From Spirochaetales bacterium (lineage in GTDB: Bacteria; Spirochaetota; Spirochaetia; DSM-2461), in assembly GCA_003247135.1 (NCBI GenBank), contig QKAW01000016.1, forward strand, positions 1-50,934: a stretch of DNA of 50,934 nt, given 5' to 3'. The position numbers were made by a program, and so were the translations under genes. Of this stretch, positions 36,262 to 44,751 are shown piece after piece (the stretch's first letter is position 1; every line of letters starts with the position of its first letter). Below the pieces are notes generated by a model that saw only the letters and a list, made by a program, of their open reading frames with translations, did not search any database and was not told where the DNA came from.

Positions 36262-36921
36262 ATGAAAAGAAAAATTTTAATAATCACAACAATATTATTT
36301 ACAGCATTATTTACAGTTACAGCTTCTGGTCAAAATGAACCAGAGATAGTTCTAAAAGAGAGTAAAATGGACTACAACCTTGAAAATAGTCAAACAGCAG
36401 TATTTGCTGGCGGATGTTTCTGGGGAGTAGAAGCGGTATTCGAAGCACTTGAAGGTGTTCACAATGTTGATTCTGGTTATGCTGGAGGTAGTGCAGATAC
36501 AGCTAGTTATTATGTTGTAGGAACAGGAAAAACTGGTCATGCCGAGTCAGTAGAAATTATATATGATCCTGAAATTATTAGTTTTAAGAAGCTTCTGGAA
36601 ATATTTTTTACCATAGCCCACGACCCAACACAGCTAAATTATCAAGGTCCTGATATTGGAACTGAGTATAGATCGGTTGTTTTTTATAACTCTCTGGAAC
36701 AGAAGAATACAACAGATGAGTATATAAAAGAGCTTGATAAGTCCGGAATATACAAAGATAAAATTGTTACTGAAGTTACAAAACTTGATAAATTCTATAG
36801 AGCAGAGGAATATCACCAGGATTTTATGAGGCTAAACCCAACCCATTCCTACATTGTATACTGGGATGCACCAAAATTAAAACATCTGCAAAAAGTTTAC
36901 CCGGAACTATTAAAAAAATAG
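36262..36921 (+). CDS. msrA: Exported peptide-methionine (S)-S-oxide reductase MsrA
   Basis: A 219-residue protein. A signal peptide (about 1-22) precedes an MsrA domain from 44 with the catalytic Cys52 in GGCFWGVE. The family segments YAGG, GKTGHAESVEI, DPTQLNYQGPDIGTEYRS and EEYHQDF are complete. The usual C-terminal resolving cysteines are missing; the mature enzyme has only one Cys, so a partner such as the DipZ thioredoxin domain must reduce it directly. Last gene of the regulator-kinase-DipZ-MsrB-MsrA run, followed by a terminator. Confidence 0.94.
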   Translation: MKRKILIITTILFTALFTVTASGQNEPEIVLKESKMDYNLENSQTAVFAGGCFWGVEAVFEALEGVHNVDSGYAGGSADTASYYVVGTGKTGHAESVEIIYDPEIISFKKLLEIFFTIAHDPTQLNYQGPDIGTEYRSVVFYNSLEQKNTTDEYIKELDKSGIYKDKIVTEVTKLDKFYRAEEYHQDFMRLNPTHSYIVYWDAPKLKHLQKVYPELLKK

Positions 36922-36946
36922 AATTTTCCCCTTCGGGGGAATTTTC
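36921..36946. terminator. Terminator with UUCG tetraloop
   Basis: CCCC pairs with GGGG across a TTCG loop (a C-UUCG-G tetraloop), extended by two A-T pairs and followed by TTTT. It begins at the last base of the msrA stop and lies 4 bases before the end of the convergent PGPGW-family gene; T-runs on both sides suggest it works both ways. Confidence 0.85.
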
Positions 36947-36949
36947 TAG

Positions 36950-37360
36950 CTACTTATAAAAATCAATTTCAGATCTACCAGCTCTCTTTCTGACTAAATT
37001 TATAACCTTTTTAACTTTTTTATTAGAGAATATTTTATACTCTACACTCTTCTTACCTGGAAAATTCATTAAAAAGACTCCCAACCCCATTGATAAAAGC
37101 CCCTGTCCAGGTATAAATAGCATTATAAATCCTAATATAAAAAGAACATAACCTAAAAGATTCTTTAAAATCAAAACAGTATAGCGAATAAATGGGTGTT
37201 TATACTGATATAAGGACTCTCTTTTATGTGAAAAATAGTCCGGAGATAGGTGAATAATCACAATTGGAATTATAATTAAACTTCCAATAAAGGTTATAAT
37301 AGTAACTATTGTTAGAATAAATATAAGATCTTCATGACTTTTTATATAATCATTCAACAT
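36950..37360 (-). CDS. PGPGW-family small membrane protein
   Basis: A 136-residue protein with two helices near the N-terminus (around residues 15-37) and a helix pair around 70-100 containing the motif FIPGQGLLSMGLG, a variant of the PGPGW signature of these small membrane proteins. The C-terminus is basic. Function unknown. I use the ATG at 37360; an upstream TTG at 37381 would add seven hydrophobic residues and has no ribosome site. Confidence 0.7.
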   Translation of the reverse strand: MLNDYIKSHEDLIFILTIVTIITFIGSLIIIPIVIIHLSPDYFSHKRESLYQYKHPFIRYTVLILKNLLGYVLFILGFIMLFIPGQGLLSMGLGVFLMNFPGKKSVEYKIFSNKKVKKVINLVRKRAGRSEIDFYK

Positions 37361-37427
37361 AATTATAATAATAATCCTCAAATTATAATTAGCAACTAAT
37401 CTTTTATAAAAAAGCTTTGTATTTTTA

Positions 37428-37452
37428 AATAATTAATTTAGAATTAATTATT
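37428..37452. repeat. AT-only 11-bp inverted repeat upstream of the V4R gene
   Basis: AATAATTAATT and its exact complement flank TAG, 30 bases ahead of the ATG at 37482. It could be an operator for the V4R-cyclase pair. The low-complexity AT composition makes a chance origin possible. Confidence 0.35.
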
Positions 37453-37481
37453 GATAAAATTATTTTAAAAAGGATAAATAT

Positions 37482-38012
37482 ATGTTTGTTGAAGCAAGAG
37501 TAGAACCAAAGTTTTCATGGTCTATGCTAGGAGATATAGAAAAAGGCCGTCCAAACCTTGGAAATCATGTACAGGTTGATGTGTATAGATTAATGCAATT
37601 TACCCTACGAGATACTATGATCCAAAAAATGGGTGTAGAAAAGACTGATGAGATATTTTATTTAGCAGGTAAAAATGCAGGTTTTGAATATTTCAAAAAC
37701 AAAATAACCGAGCCTAAAGATATAAATGATTTTATTATCAAGTTACAAAAAGATTTAAAAGAGAACAACATTGGAATATTAAGAGTGGAACAAGCTAATT
37801 TTGATTCCCTTGAATTTACCATGACTATTTCTGAGGATCTTGACTGTTCAGGACTGGATATATGCGATGAAGAGATATGTGTATATGATGAAGGTTTTAT
37901 CTCAGGAATTTTTTTGGCTTACACAGGTGAGGAATTTACAGTAAAAGAGGTAGATTGCTGGTGTTCAGGTGACAGGGTTTGTCGTTTTAAAATATCTCCA
38001 GTTAGGATGTAA
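37482..38012 (+). CDS. V4R (4-vinyl reductase) domain sensor protein
   Basis: A 176-residue soluble protein made almost entirely of a V4R domain, a small-molecule or metal-binding module related to heme-NO and bacteriochlorophyll-pathway proteins. The C-terminal signature VDCWCSGDRVCRF (about 158-170) and further cysteines (DCSGLDICDEEIC, about 123-135) could bind a metal. It is separated by one base from the adenylyl cyclase gene, so it probably supplies the input for that enzyme; no ligand can be named. Confidence 0.82.
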   Translation: MFVEARVEPKFSWSMLGDIEKGRPNLGNHVQVDVYRLMQFTLRDTMIQKMGVEKTDEIFYLAGKNAGFEYFKNKITEPKDINDFIIKLQKDLKENNIGILRVEQANFDSLEFTMTISEDLDCSGLDICDEEICVYDEGFISGIFLAYTGEEFTVKEVDCWCSGDRVCRFKISPVRM

Positions 38013-38013
38013 A

Positions 38014-39084
38014 ATGATTGAACTTCTTGAAGAGCAGATAGATCAGTTGACTGAGTCTATATACAATTTAATGAACGGAAAGAGAGTTGAACCACTAAAA
38101 CTTCCGGAGAATTATCCAGAAAACGAGATTAAACAGTTTGTTAACTATTTTAATAGTTTTTTAGATGAATTTAACAACTTTACCGGTTTTATGTACTCTA
38201 TTTCCAGAGGTCAGCTGGATTACGAACCGCCAAAAGGTAAACTGCAAATTTTACAATCATTTAAAAACTTACAAGCGAATCTAAAACACCTGACCTGGAA
38301 GACTCAACAGATTGCAAAAGGGGACTTCAGCCATAAAGTTGATTTTATGGGGGATTTCTCAGAAGCTTTTAACGATATGACAAGGCAACTGAAAGAGGCT
38401 TTCGATAAAATTCAGGAGCAGAATAATCAGCTTATTGAAGCAAATAAGATTATAGAGAGTGATAGGAAAAAAATAGACTCTCTGTTAAGAAATATCCTAC
38501 CAGAAAAAGTTATAACAGAACTTAAAGAGAGTGGTACAACTTCCCCTCAACTGTATAAAAATGTAACAGTATTCTTTTCTGATATTGTTGGTTTTACAAA
38601 TAAATCAACAAAGATAGAACCTGCTCTACTTATTGAGGAACTAAACGAACTGTTTGCTCATTTTGATCAAATAGTGAATGAGACTTTTGGAGAGAGAATA
38701 AAAACAATTGGAGATGCTTACCTTGCTGTATGGGGGATGCACTACCCTTTAGCTGACCATGCAGAAAAGTGCATTGAAGCTTCTAAAAGAATAATTGAGT
38801 ATCTTGATAATAGAAATATTGATTCCAGTTTAAAATGGGAGATCAGAGTTGGTGTTCATAGTGGAGATGTTGTTGGAGGGGTTGTTGGCATAAGCAAATT
38901 CATCTACGATGTTTTTGGTGACACTGTAAATACAGCCTCCAGACTTGAAAGTAACTCCGAAGCTATGAGAATAAATGTTTCAGAGTTAACCTACAGTCTT
39001 GTAAACCATAAATATAGAGCCGTTGAGCGTGGAGAAATTTATGCTAAAGGAAAAGGCAGCATTAAAATGTATTTTATTGAGTAG
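38014..39084 (+). CDS. Class III adenylyl cyclase, soluble, with HAMP-like linker
   Basis: A 356-residue protein starting one base after the V4R stop. Residues 1-100 are helical; 95-145 look like a HAMP-like unit (QIAKGDFSHKVDF) followed by a coiled coil; 175-356 are the cyclase domain. Metal Asp is in FFSDIVGFT. The base-selecting positions appear as Lys in RIKTIGDAYLAV and Asp in IYDVFGDTVN, which favours ATP over GTP, so cAMP is the predicted product. There is no membrane segment, so input must come from a partner such as the V4R protein. Confidence 0.88.
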   Translation: MIELLEEQIDQLTESIYNLMNGKRVEPLKLPENYPENEIKQFVNYFNSFLDEFNNFTGFMYSISRGQLDYEPPKGKLQILQSFKNLQANLKHLTWKTQQIAKGDFSHKVDFMGDFSEAFNDMTRQLKEAFDKIQEQNNQLIEANKIIESDRKKIDSLLRNILPEKVITELKESGTTSPQLYKNVTVFFSDIVGFTNKSTKIEPALLIEELNELFAHFDQIVNETFGERIKTIGDAYLAVWGMHYPLADHAEKCIEASKRIIEYLDNRNIDSSLKWEIRVGVHSGDVVGGVVGISKFIYDVFGDTVNTASRLESNSEAMRINVSELTYSLVNHKYRAVERGEIYAKGKGSIKMYFIE

Positions 39085-40143
39085 CTATTTTTTTCTCCAT
39101 AAGATTTTATCATAATCACCTGTAACTCCCAGACTTTTCAAAAAGTCCAAATGATAGAAAAAATCCCCTAACTCTCCAAGGTTATGAGAATCACTTCCAA
39201 AGCTTAGCTTTACCCCCATATCCAGACACTCTCTGAAAAAATCCTCTGGAGGCTCATTTGTATGAAAATTTATCTCTGCTGCGGTGTTGGACTCCTTCAG
39301 AATTTTAGCAACTGGTTTAAATAATTTTACAGGGAGCTCTTTTCCATTTCGCTTAAAAATCCTGAATGGATGAGCTAAAACATCGATATTGTGGGTTACA
39401 ACCATCTCTAACTGTTTTAAAAATGCTTCGGGTGTTATTTCCGGGATCATGTGCATAGCGCCTAGAATATAGTCAAAATGTTTTAAATCCTGCTCGTAAA
39501 TAATTGGCTTTCCACTAAAGTCAAAATCAAGCTCTAGTCCAAATTCAATAAAATCAGACTCGTGGGTTCTTTTTAAGTTTAAATAGTTATCAATTCTGTA
39601 ATCAGCTTTATCTGTTATGGAAAGTCCATGGACATAGTAGTCTCTACTTGTAAAATTATGAAATGGAATATACATCTGGGATGAGTGTTCTGTAAATCTC
39701 ATTTTACCAATTCCCGAAACTCTACCTATGGCGATTCCCTTCTCTGCATCCATATTACCATTACAGAAAGCCATCTGGGTATGTATATGGTTATCCTCAA
39801 GATTTAAACTTCTATCCATTTTTAACTGAAAAATATCCGGTTCAATTTTTCTTTCCCTATTAATTAACATATACTTATAGGGTGATTGATTAAACAATGG
39901 TAAAACATTAGGTATTACAGAGTAAAATGGAGTCTGTTTAATATCTGAAACTATCATAAAAGGTGAATTAAGTGTATTTAAGATTTCCAGACACTTTTGG
40001 GACAGCTTGGTTTCATCTTCTATAATAATGGTAAAACCGGGTTTATGCAGTCGGTTAAGTCTAAAAACAAGACGTTGAACAAAAATTTCAGTAAAATCAC
40101 TTATAATACTATTTACAACTACTATTGATTTGGAAATATTCAT
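39085..40143 (-). CDS. PHP-domain phosphoesterase with N-terminal extension
   Basis: A 352-residue protein. About 112 N-terminal residues (FTIIIEDETKLSQK, PFMIVSDIKQTPF) match nothing I know. The PHP domain then carries the usual metal ligands: HIH (119-121), FTEH (His153), FGLELDF, GAMH, LAHPF and GSDSH. PHP proteins hydrolyse phosphoesters, for example histidinol phosphate; the substrate here is unknown. No clear ribosome site is visible. Its stop directly abuts the stop of the cyclase gene on the other strand. Confidence 0.8.
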   Translation of the reverse strand: MNISKSIVVVNSIISDFTEIFVQRLVFRLNRLHKPGFTIIIEDETKLSQKCLEILNTLNSPFMIVSDIKQTPFYSVIPNVLPLFNQSPYKYMLINRERKIEPDIFQLKMDRSLNLEDNHIHTQMAFCNGNMDAEKGIAIGRVSGIGKMRFTEHSSQMYIPFHNFTSRDYYVHGLSITDKADYRIDNYLNLKRTHESDFIEFGLELDFDFSGKPIIYEQDLKHFDYILGAMHMIPEITPEAFLKQLEMVVTHNIDVLAHPFRIFKRNGKELPVKLFKPVAKILKESNTAAEINFHTNEPPEDFFRECLDMGVKLSFGSDSHNLGELGDFFYHLDFLKSLGVTGDYDKILWRKK

Positions 40144-40189
40144 AACTTATTCTAATAAATAATACTTTTTTTATCTATAGCTATAATGA

Positions 40190-40213
40190 AACAGGCCCGA
40201 TTAAAGGCCTGTT
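40190..40213 (-). terminator. Hairpin after the 499-residue lipoprotein gene
   Basis: AACAGGCC pairs perfectly with GGCCTGTT across an 8-base loop, 8 bases beyond the stop of the lipoprotein gene on the minus strand. Only a short T-run follows, so it is a moderate terminator candidate. Confidence 0.6.
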
Positions 40214-40221
40214 AATTATAT

Positions 40222-41721
40222 TTATTGTTTTGTAAATGTTATAACATTGGAAGAATTATTTGGATCAGTATAGGTCAGTTCTGTCGCACTCTTAATCCCA
40301 ATAAATTCTGAACCATCAGAGTATGAAGTAATTTTTAATGTATTACCTTCAATAATAAATACCTCATCACTAAGTGAGATATAACTTGAATTTATACTTA
40401 TCTTATTATCTACACTTATCATAATACTGTTATTAGGATCATCTGTGCCATACCACTGGGACGAAGTAAATTGATCTATAGTATAATTAGAGTCAGATCC
40501 CGGTGTAAAATCTCCCGCATCAACAATACCGTTAGGCAAAACAGTATAAAATTTCATGTAAAAATTACTGTTTAATGTATTTCCATCAGCACACTTAAGT
40601 GTAAATCTTACGGAGTACAGTTTTGGTGTTCCAGAGGTCTCTGTTACAGGGCTAAGAACTGTAAATGATATTTTGTATGGAGTATCAGTTTTACCATCAA
40701 AGGTAAAAGATTTTGGACTATCAGTTGAAATTGATTTCGATGTTATTTTTCCACTAATAGTTTCAGTTACATCCCACTCTAATGTTCCTGTATAATCTGT
40801 CCCCTCTTCTTTTGTAATTAGAGTTCCAAAAGTAGATGCATTTACTTCCATATACACTGCTTTATCAGCTTTTAACTCTAAGGTTGTATCTGTAGAAACT
40901 AAAGTATTGCTAGGATCATTAGCTTTGTAATCAAGTTTAGGAACTGCTTTCTCAGCCTGTCTTGTATATGTTTTATTATTTGTTGTGTCATACAGTTTTG
41001 GAGTTGCACCCTCAGTATCCTGTTTTACAGTTCTTAGTTCAACATAAAAACTGTCTGCATCAATTGCTCTTATAATGTGTCCAGACTTTGTTTGTTCCCA
41101 TGTAATATCTGCTTTTGAATCCCCTGTATAATCAGTACCCTTCTTTCTTTTTAATAGAGTATCTTCCTCATCAGAGAAGTAGTAGTATTTACCACTGTCA
41201 TCTTTCCATGTACCTAAAATTCTCTCTGCTGGCAGTTTAACCTGTGGATTAGAATATTTGGTAGATAGAGCATAATCCTGTGTAAATGTAGGATCATCTT
41301 CTTCATAATATGAAATCTTATCTGTATCTATTTTAAAATTATCAGTATTAATCTTTGGACCTTTGACATTAAATGTATATGTTATATATAACTCTTTATT
41401 AACATCTATACCCCATTCATCAATTGCATATCCATACTTAAATGTTATTACTGTACCATCATCGAAAATAGTTCCAGTCTCACCTGTTTTATCAGCCCAT
41501 AGGGTTACATAACGAATCGCACCATTATCATCAAATGTATATGTTCCCTCTTTTACTGTAACACTTGGAGTACCATTATCCGGCAGTGTTCCGTCATCAG
41601 GTAGTGTACCATCATCCGGTAATGTTCCATCATCAAGTCCTGGAATTGTATCTGGTCCAGGACAAGCTAAGAATAGTAGTGTAATTAGTGCCAATGGCAA
41701 GAATTTTTTAATTAATTTCAT
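40222..41721 (-). CDS. Lipoprotein with DDGTLP repeats, unknown function
   Basis: A 499-residue predicted lipoprotein (lipobox FLAC, Cys20). A short linker of three DDGTLP units (30-47) follows. The rest is rich in beta strands with two similar segments, LLKRKKGTDYTGDS (about 190-204) and LITKEEGTDYTGTLEW (about 310-325), each following a strand pair, so duplicated domains are likely. No catalytic motif recognised. GGAGGAA precedes the ATG. Flanked by a PHP gene and an aldo/keto reductase gene with no obvious functional tie. Confidence 0.75.
   Translation of the reverse strand: MKLIKKFLPLALITLLFLACPGPDTIPGLDDGTLPDDGTLPDDGTLPDNGTPSVTVKEGTYTFDDNGAIRYVTLWADKTGETGTIFDDGTVITFKYGYAIDEWGIDVNKELYITYTFNVKGPKINTDNFKIDTDKISYYEEDDPTFTQDYALSTKYSNPQVKLPAERILGTWKDDSGKYYYFSDEEDTLLKRKKGTDYTGDSKADITWEQTKSGHIIRAIDADSFYVELRTVKQDTEGATPKLYDTTNNKTYTRQAEKAVPKLDYKANDPSNTLVSTDTTLELKADKAVYMEVNASTFGTLITKEEGTDYTGTLEWDVTETISGKITSKSISTDSPKSFTFDGKTDTPYKISFTVLSPVTETSGTPKLYSVRFTLKCADGNTLNSNFYMKFYTVLPNGIVDAGDFTPGSDSNYTIDQFTSSQWYGTDDPNNSIMISVDNKISINSSYISLSDEVFIIEGNTLKITSYSDGSEFIGIKSATELTYTDPNNSSNVITFTKQ
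41581..41634 (-). repeat. 18-bp tandem repeat coding DDGTLP
   Basis: Three 18-base units, differing by a few silent bases, encode three DDGTLP copies followed by a shortened DNGTP. It lies in the linker just after the lipid-anchored Cys of the 499-residue lipoprotein, so changes in copy number would keep the frame. Confidence 0.85.
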
Positions 41722-41778
41722 ATTGTTTCCTCCATAATAGATGAAGGTTACTATATGAACATTAATTCAATATTAATT

Positions 41779-42771
41779 TTAATTAATAATCGATAATATT
41801 TTTTCAAGTTCTTCCGAAGAAAACTCCAGATTGTTCTGAGCAGCAGCACAGTCTACAATCTGACTAACCTTACTTGCTCCAATTAATACTGAACAAACAG
41901 ATTTATGTCGTAAATTCCATGCCAGAGCCATTTGTGCAAGAGTTTGCCCTCTAGATGTAGCAATATCATTTAACTCTTTAACCTTGGTTATTGTATTACC
42001 CAGAACATCGTCCTCTTTTAGAAATCTGCCATCTGTTTTAATTCTTGAATCCTCAGGAATACCATTAAGATATCTGTTTGTAAGAATACCCTTATTTAGA
42101 GGAGAAAAGGTAATAATTCCAACATTTTCCTCATCATGAACTTGTAGCAGACCATTTTCGATACCACGTTCAAACATATTGTATTTAACCTGATGTATTA
42201 AACATGGTGTTCCAAGTTCCTTTAAAATCCTGAAAGCTTCTTTAGCATCCTCAGGTTTATAGTAGTTTGAAATACCAACATAGAGAGCCTTTCCAGACCT
42301 CACGATCTGATCCAGTGCCATCATGGTCTCTTCCATTGGAGTCTCAGGATCTCTTCTGTGATGATAAAAAATATCTACATAATCCAGCTCCATTCTTTTT
42401 AAACTCTGATCCAGACTGGAAATAAGGTATTTTCTGGAACCCCAGTTGCCATAGGGTCCCGGCCACATATCGTAGCCTGCTTTTGTTGAAACAATTAATT
42501 CATCCCTGTATACACCAAGATCCTGCTTTAAAATTTTACCAAAATTTTCTTCAGCACTACCTGGGGGAGGACCATAATTATTTGCAAGATCAAAGTGGGT
42601 TATTCCTAAATCAAAGGCCTTTCTTGCCATATCACGACTTGTTTGATAAATAGTAGCATCACTAAAATTATGCCACAACCCAAGGGATATTGCTGGTAGT
42701 TTTAACCCGGAATTCCCACACTTTAAGTAATTCATACTACTGTATCTATTTTCATCGGCTCTATACATCAT
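41779..42771 (-). CDS. Aldo/keto reductase, YghZ/Gpr-like
   Basis: A 330-residue NADPH-dependent barrel enzyme. The catalytic tetrad is visible as GITHFDLANNYG (Asp, Tyr), VSTKAGYD (Lys) and FYHHRRD (His). PPPGSAEENFG, MWPGPYGNWGSRKYL and the long NYG loop match E. coli YghZ (L-glyceraldehyde 3-phosphate reductase, methylglyoxal detoxification) and voltage-channel beta-subunit relatives. No ribosome site is clear; two ATG codons lie in tandem. A divergent Lrp-type gene 75 bases away is the likely regulator. Confidence 0.9.
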   Translation of the reverse strand: MMYRADENRYSSMNYLKCGNSGLKLPAISLGLWHNFSDATIYQTSRDMARKAFDLGITHFDLANNYGPPPGSAEENFGKILKQDLGVYRDELIVSTKAGYDMWPGPYGNWGSRKYLISSLDQSLKRMELDYVDIFYHHRRDPETPMEETMMALDQIVRSGKALYVGISNYYKPEDAKEAFRILKELGTPCLIHQVKYNMFERGIENGLLQVHDEENVGIITFSPLNKGILTNRYLNGIPEDSRIKTDGRFLKEDDVLGNTITKVKELNDIATSRGQTLAQMALAWNLRHKSVCSVLIGASKVSQIVDCAAAQNNLEFSSEELEKILSIIN

Positions 42772-42846
42772 AACAAAAGATTAACTTATTAATTTTAGTA
42801 TAGCAATAGAATTTATTAATATATATATTTTATATAAGAGGTTAAA

Positions 42847-43296
42847 ATGCTAATAGACGAAACAGATAAAAAGATAATCAGATTACTCCAGGAAAATTCC
42901 AGAATGTCTGCATCGGATATTAGTAAAAAAGTCTACCTGTCTGTATCTGCTGTATCAGATAGAATTAGAAAACTTGAGAGAGATGGAATAATAAAAGAGT
43001 ATACAGCAATATTAAGTCCTGAAAAAATGGAAAAAGAGCTCTCAGCCTTTATTCTTATCAGTCTTAAAAATCCACAGGTTAGCGAACACTTCCTACAATT
43101 TGTCCATGGAGAAAATGATATCCTCTCATGTTTTTACATTGCAGGGGAATTTGACTATATGATAAAAATAGTTACAAAGAATACAAATACAATGACAGAA
43201 ATTTTAAACAGAATAAAAAGTATTAATGGAGTAATAAAGACCAATACTATGGTTGTTCTTAATAACGAAAAGAATCATCACACATTTTTGCTGTAA
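42847..43296 (+). CDS. Lrp/AsnC family regulator
   Basis: A 149-residue transcription factor. The N-terminal winged helix (1-60) has the family pattern DETDKKIIRLLQENSRMSASDISKKVYLSVSAVSDRIRKLERDGII. The C-terminal RAM/ACT-like ligand domain follows (65-149, FYIAGEFDYMIKIV). It binds DNA as an oligomer in response to a small ligand, often an amino acid. It is divergent from the aldo/keto reductase gene, a common arrangement for local control. Its stop abuts the stop of the HD-GYP gene. Confidence 0.92.
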   Translation: MLIDETDKKIIRLLQENSRMSASDISKKVYLSVSAVSDRIRKLERDGIIKEYTAILSPEKMEKELSAFILISLKNPQVSEHFLQFVHGENDILSCFYIAGEFDYMIKIVTKNTNTMTEILNRIKSINGVIKTNTMVVLNNEKNHHTFLL

Positions 43297-44601
43297 TTAA
43301 ACATTTGTCAGTTTTTCAATGTCTTTTTCAATATTCATAAAAGCTGCAACTATCTGAGGGTCAAATTTTATACCGGACAAACTAGCAATTTCTTCTATAC
43401 ATTTATCGTGGGATATTGGCTCCTTATAAATTCTCCGCATTCTCATGGCATCATAGACATCGGCTATAGCCATAATTCTTCCACATAAGGGAATTTCCAC
43501 TCCGGAAAGGGAGTTTGGATAACCGGAACCGTCCCATGCTTCGTGGTGACTTTCAATAAGTTTCTCAGCGAGATCAAGAAATGATATAAAAGGTAGCTTC
43601 TCGGTAGCCATTTTAATAGTATTGGCTCCTAAAATCGTGTGGGTTTTAATTATATCATACTCATCTTTTGTCAATTTCCCAGGCTTTAATAATATACTGT
43701 CAGGAATTCCGATTTTACCAATATCGTGAAGAATTGAGGCACGAACAACACCCTCTATGTAACCCTTTGTTAAAATTTCTTTATAGCAATTATTTTTTAA
43801 CAACTCCTGGCATATAAGTTTTACATAAATTGATGTTCTCTCTACATGTTTACCTGTATAGTTATCTTTTAATTCAACCTGGTAAGCAAGTGCATCGATA
43901 ATTGCGTCCATTAATTGTATATTTTGCTTTAAATCTCTTTTCTCTTTTTTTCTTAACTGATTTAGTGCAAAGAAAATTGTAAATGAGATTATTAAAAAAA
44001 GAGTTATTAACAGGGTAATTAAAGATGAATAAAATTCCTTATCATAATTTTCCTGAATTAAATACACACTTTTATTTATACTATCCAGTCTTTGAGAAAT
44101 GCTCATGCTTAAAATAATCTTTAACTCTTCCAGATTACTCTTTAAAAGGTAAGTATCAAAATTATCAAAATCCTCTGAGCTTTTAATCTGTTCACATAAA
44201 TAGAGGTTTTCCATTAGAATTCTTATGATCTTTTCTATGTACTGTTCAGAGTAATTATAAATTTTTTTTACAGATTCAATATTTTGATTAACATCCCTAT
44301 ATTCATATTTACTGTTTTTTTCCAGTAGAATATAGAGGTTTTCCCTGAAATTGGATTCAGACTCTAGCCAGTAGATCCCATATTCCAGAGAGTTTTTAGT
44401 AACAAGCATCATTTCCGTCTTATATTTAAGATTATTAAAATCCTTAACTACATTAACAATACTCTCTTTAAATTCTAACCTTTTAGCATTCTCAGTAGAG
44501 TAGGAGTTTATTTTAAAAGGTATAAAAACTGATAGTATAACAATAAAAAAAATAAGAGTATAAAATAAAACGACCTGTTTTTTATTAGTAAGAATTTTCA
44601 T
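43297..44601 (-). CDS. Membrane-anchored HD-GYP cyclic-di-GMP phosphodiesterase
   Basis: A 434-residue protein starting at the ATG preceded by CAGGAT; an upstream ATG at 44625 lacks a site. TM1 is about 9-28, a helical periplasmic domain spans about 30-185 and TM2 is about 190-212. The HD-GYP domain has all key motifs: HDIGKIGIP, LLKPGKLTKDE, HHEAWDGSGYP and RIMAIADVYDAM. It should hydrolyse c-di-GMP. The periplasmic part resembles a four-helix sensor. No linked diguanylate cyclase is in view. Confidence 0.9.
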   Translation of the reverse strand: MKILTNKKQVVLFYTLIFFIVILSVFIPFKINSYSTENAKRLEFKESIVNVVKDFNNLKYKTEMMLVTKNSLEYGIYWLESESNFRENLYILLEKNSKYEYRDVNQNIESVKKIYNYSEQYIEKIIRILMENLYLCEQIKSSEDFDNFDTYLLKSNLEELKIILSMSISQRLDSINKSVYLIQENYDKEFYSSLITLLITLFLIISFTIFFALNQLRKKEKRDLKQNIQLMDAIIDALAYQVELKDNYTGKHVERTSIYVKLICQELLKNNCYKEILTKGYIEGVVRASILHDIGKIGIPDSILLKPGKLTKDEYDIIKTHTILGANTIKMATEKLPFISFLDLAEKLIESHHEAWDGSGYPNSLSGVEIPLCGRIMAIADVYDAMRMRRIYKEPISHDKCIEEIASLSGIKFDPQIVAAFMNIEKDIEKLTNV

Positions 44602-44696
44602 TAATAATCCTGTATTGGTATACATAATGTTAATGACTATTTACAATAAAGTAAATATTTACCGATTGAGTATTGGATTATTATAAACAATTTTCT

Positions 44697-44724
44697 TTGA
44701 ATATTCATCATCCAGTGGTATAAT
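44697..44724 (+). promoter_or_regulatory. Sigma70-type promoter of the AraC-type regulator gene
   Basis: TTGAAT (44697-44702) and a consensus TATAAT (44719-44724) are 16 bases apart. The predicted start near 44731 gives a short leader that includes CAGGAA before the ATG at 44752. Confidence 0.6.
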
Positions 44725-44751
44725 TTCTAATCTTTACAAATCAGGAATTTT

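Noticed and set aside
37969..38013. Longer start for the adenylyl cyclase inside the V4R gene
   Set aside because: The ATG at 38014 follows AGGATGTAAA and gives a normal start one base after the V4R stop; the extra residues are a read of the V4R C-terminus in another frame.
39085..40143. First impression that the PHP enzyme lacks its N-terminal metal motif
   Set aside because: HIH at residues 119-121 and FTEH (His153) are present; the motif is only displaced by the N-terminal extension.
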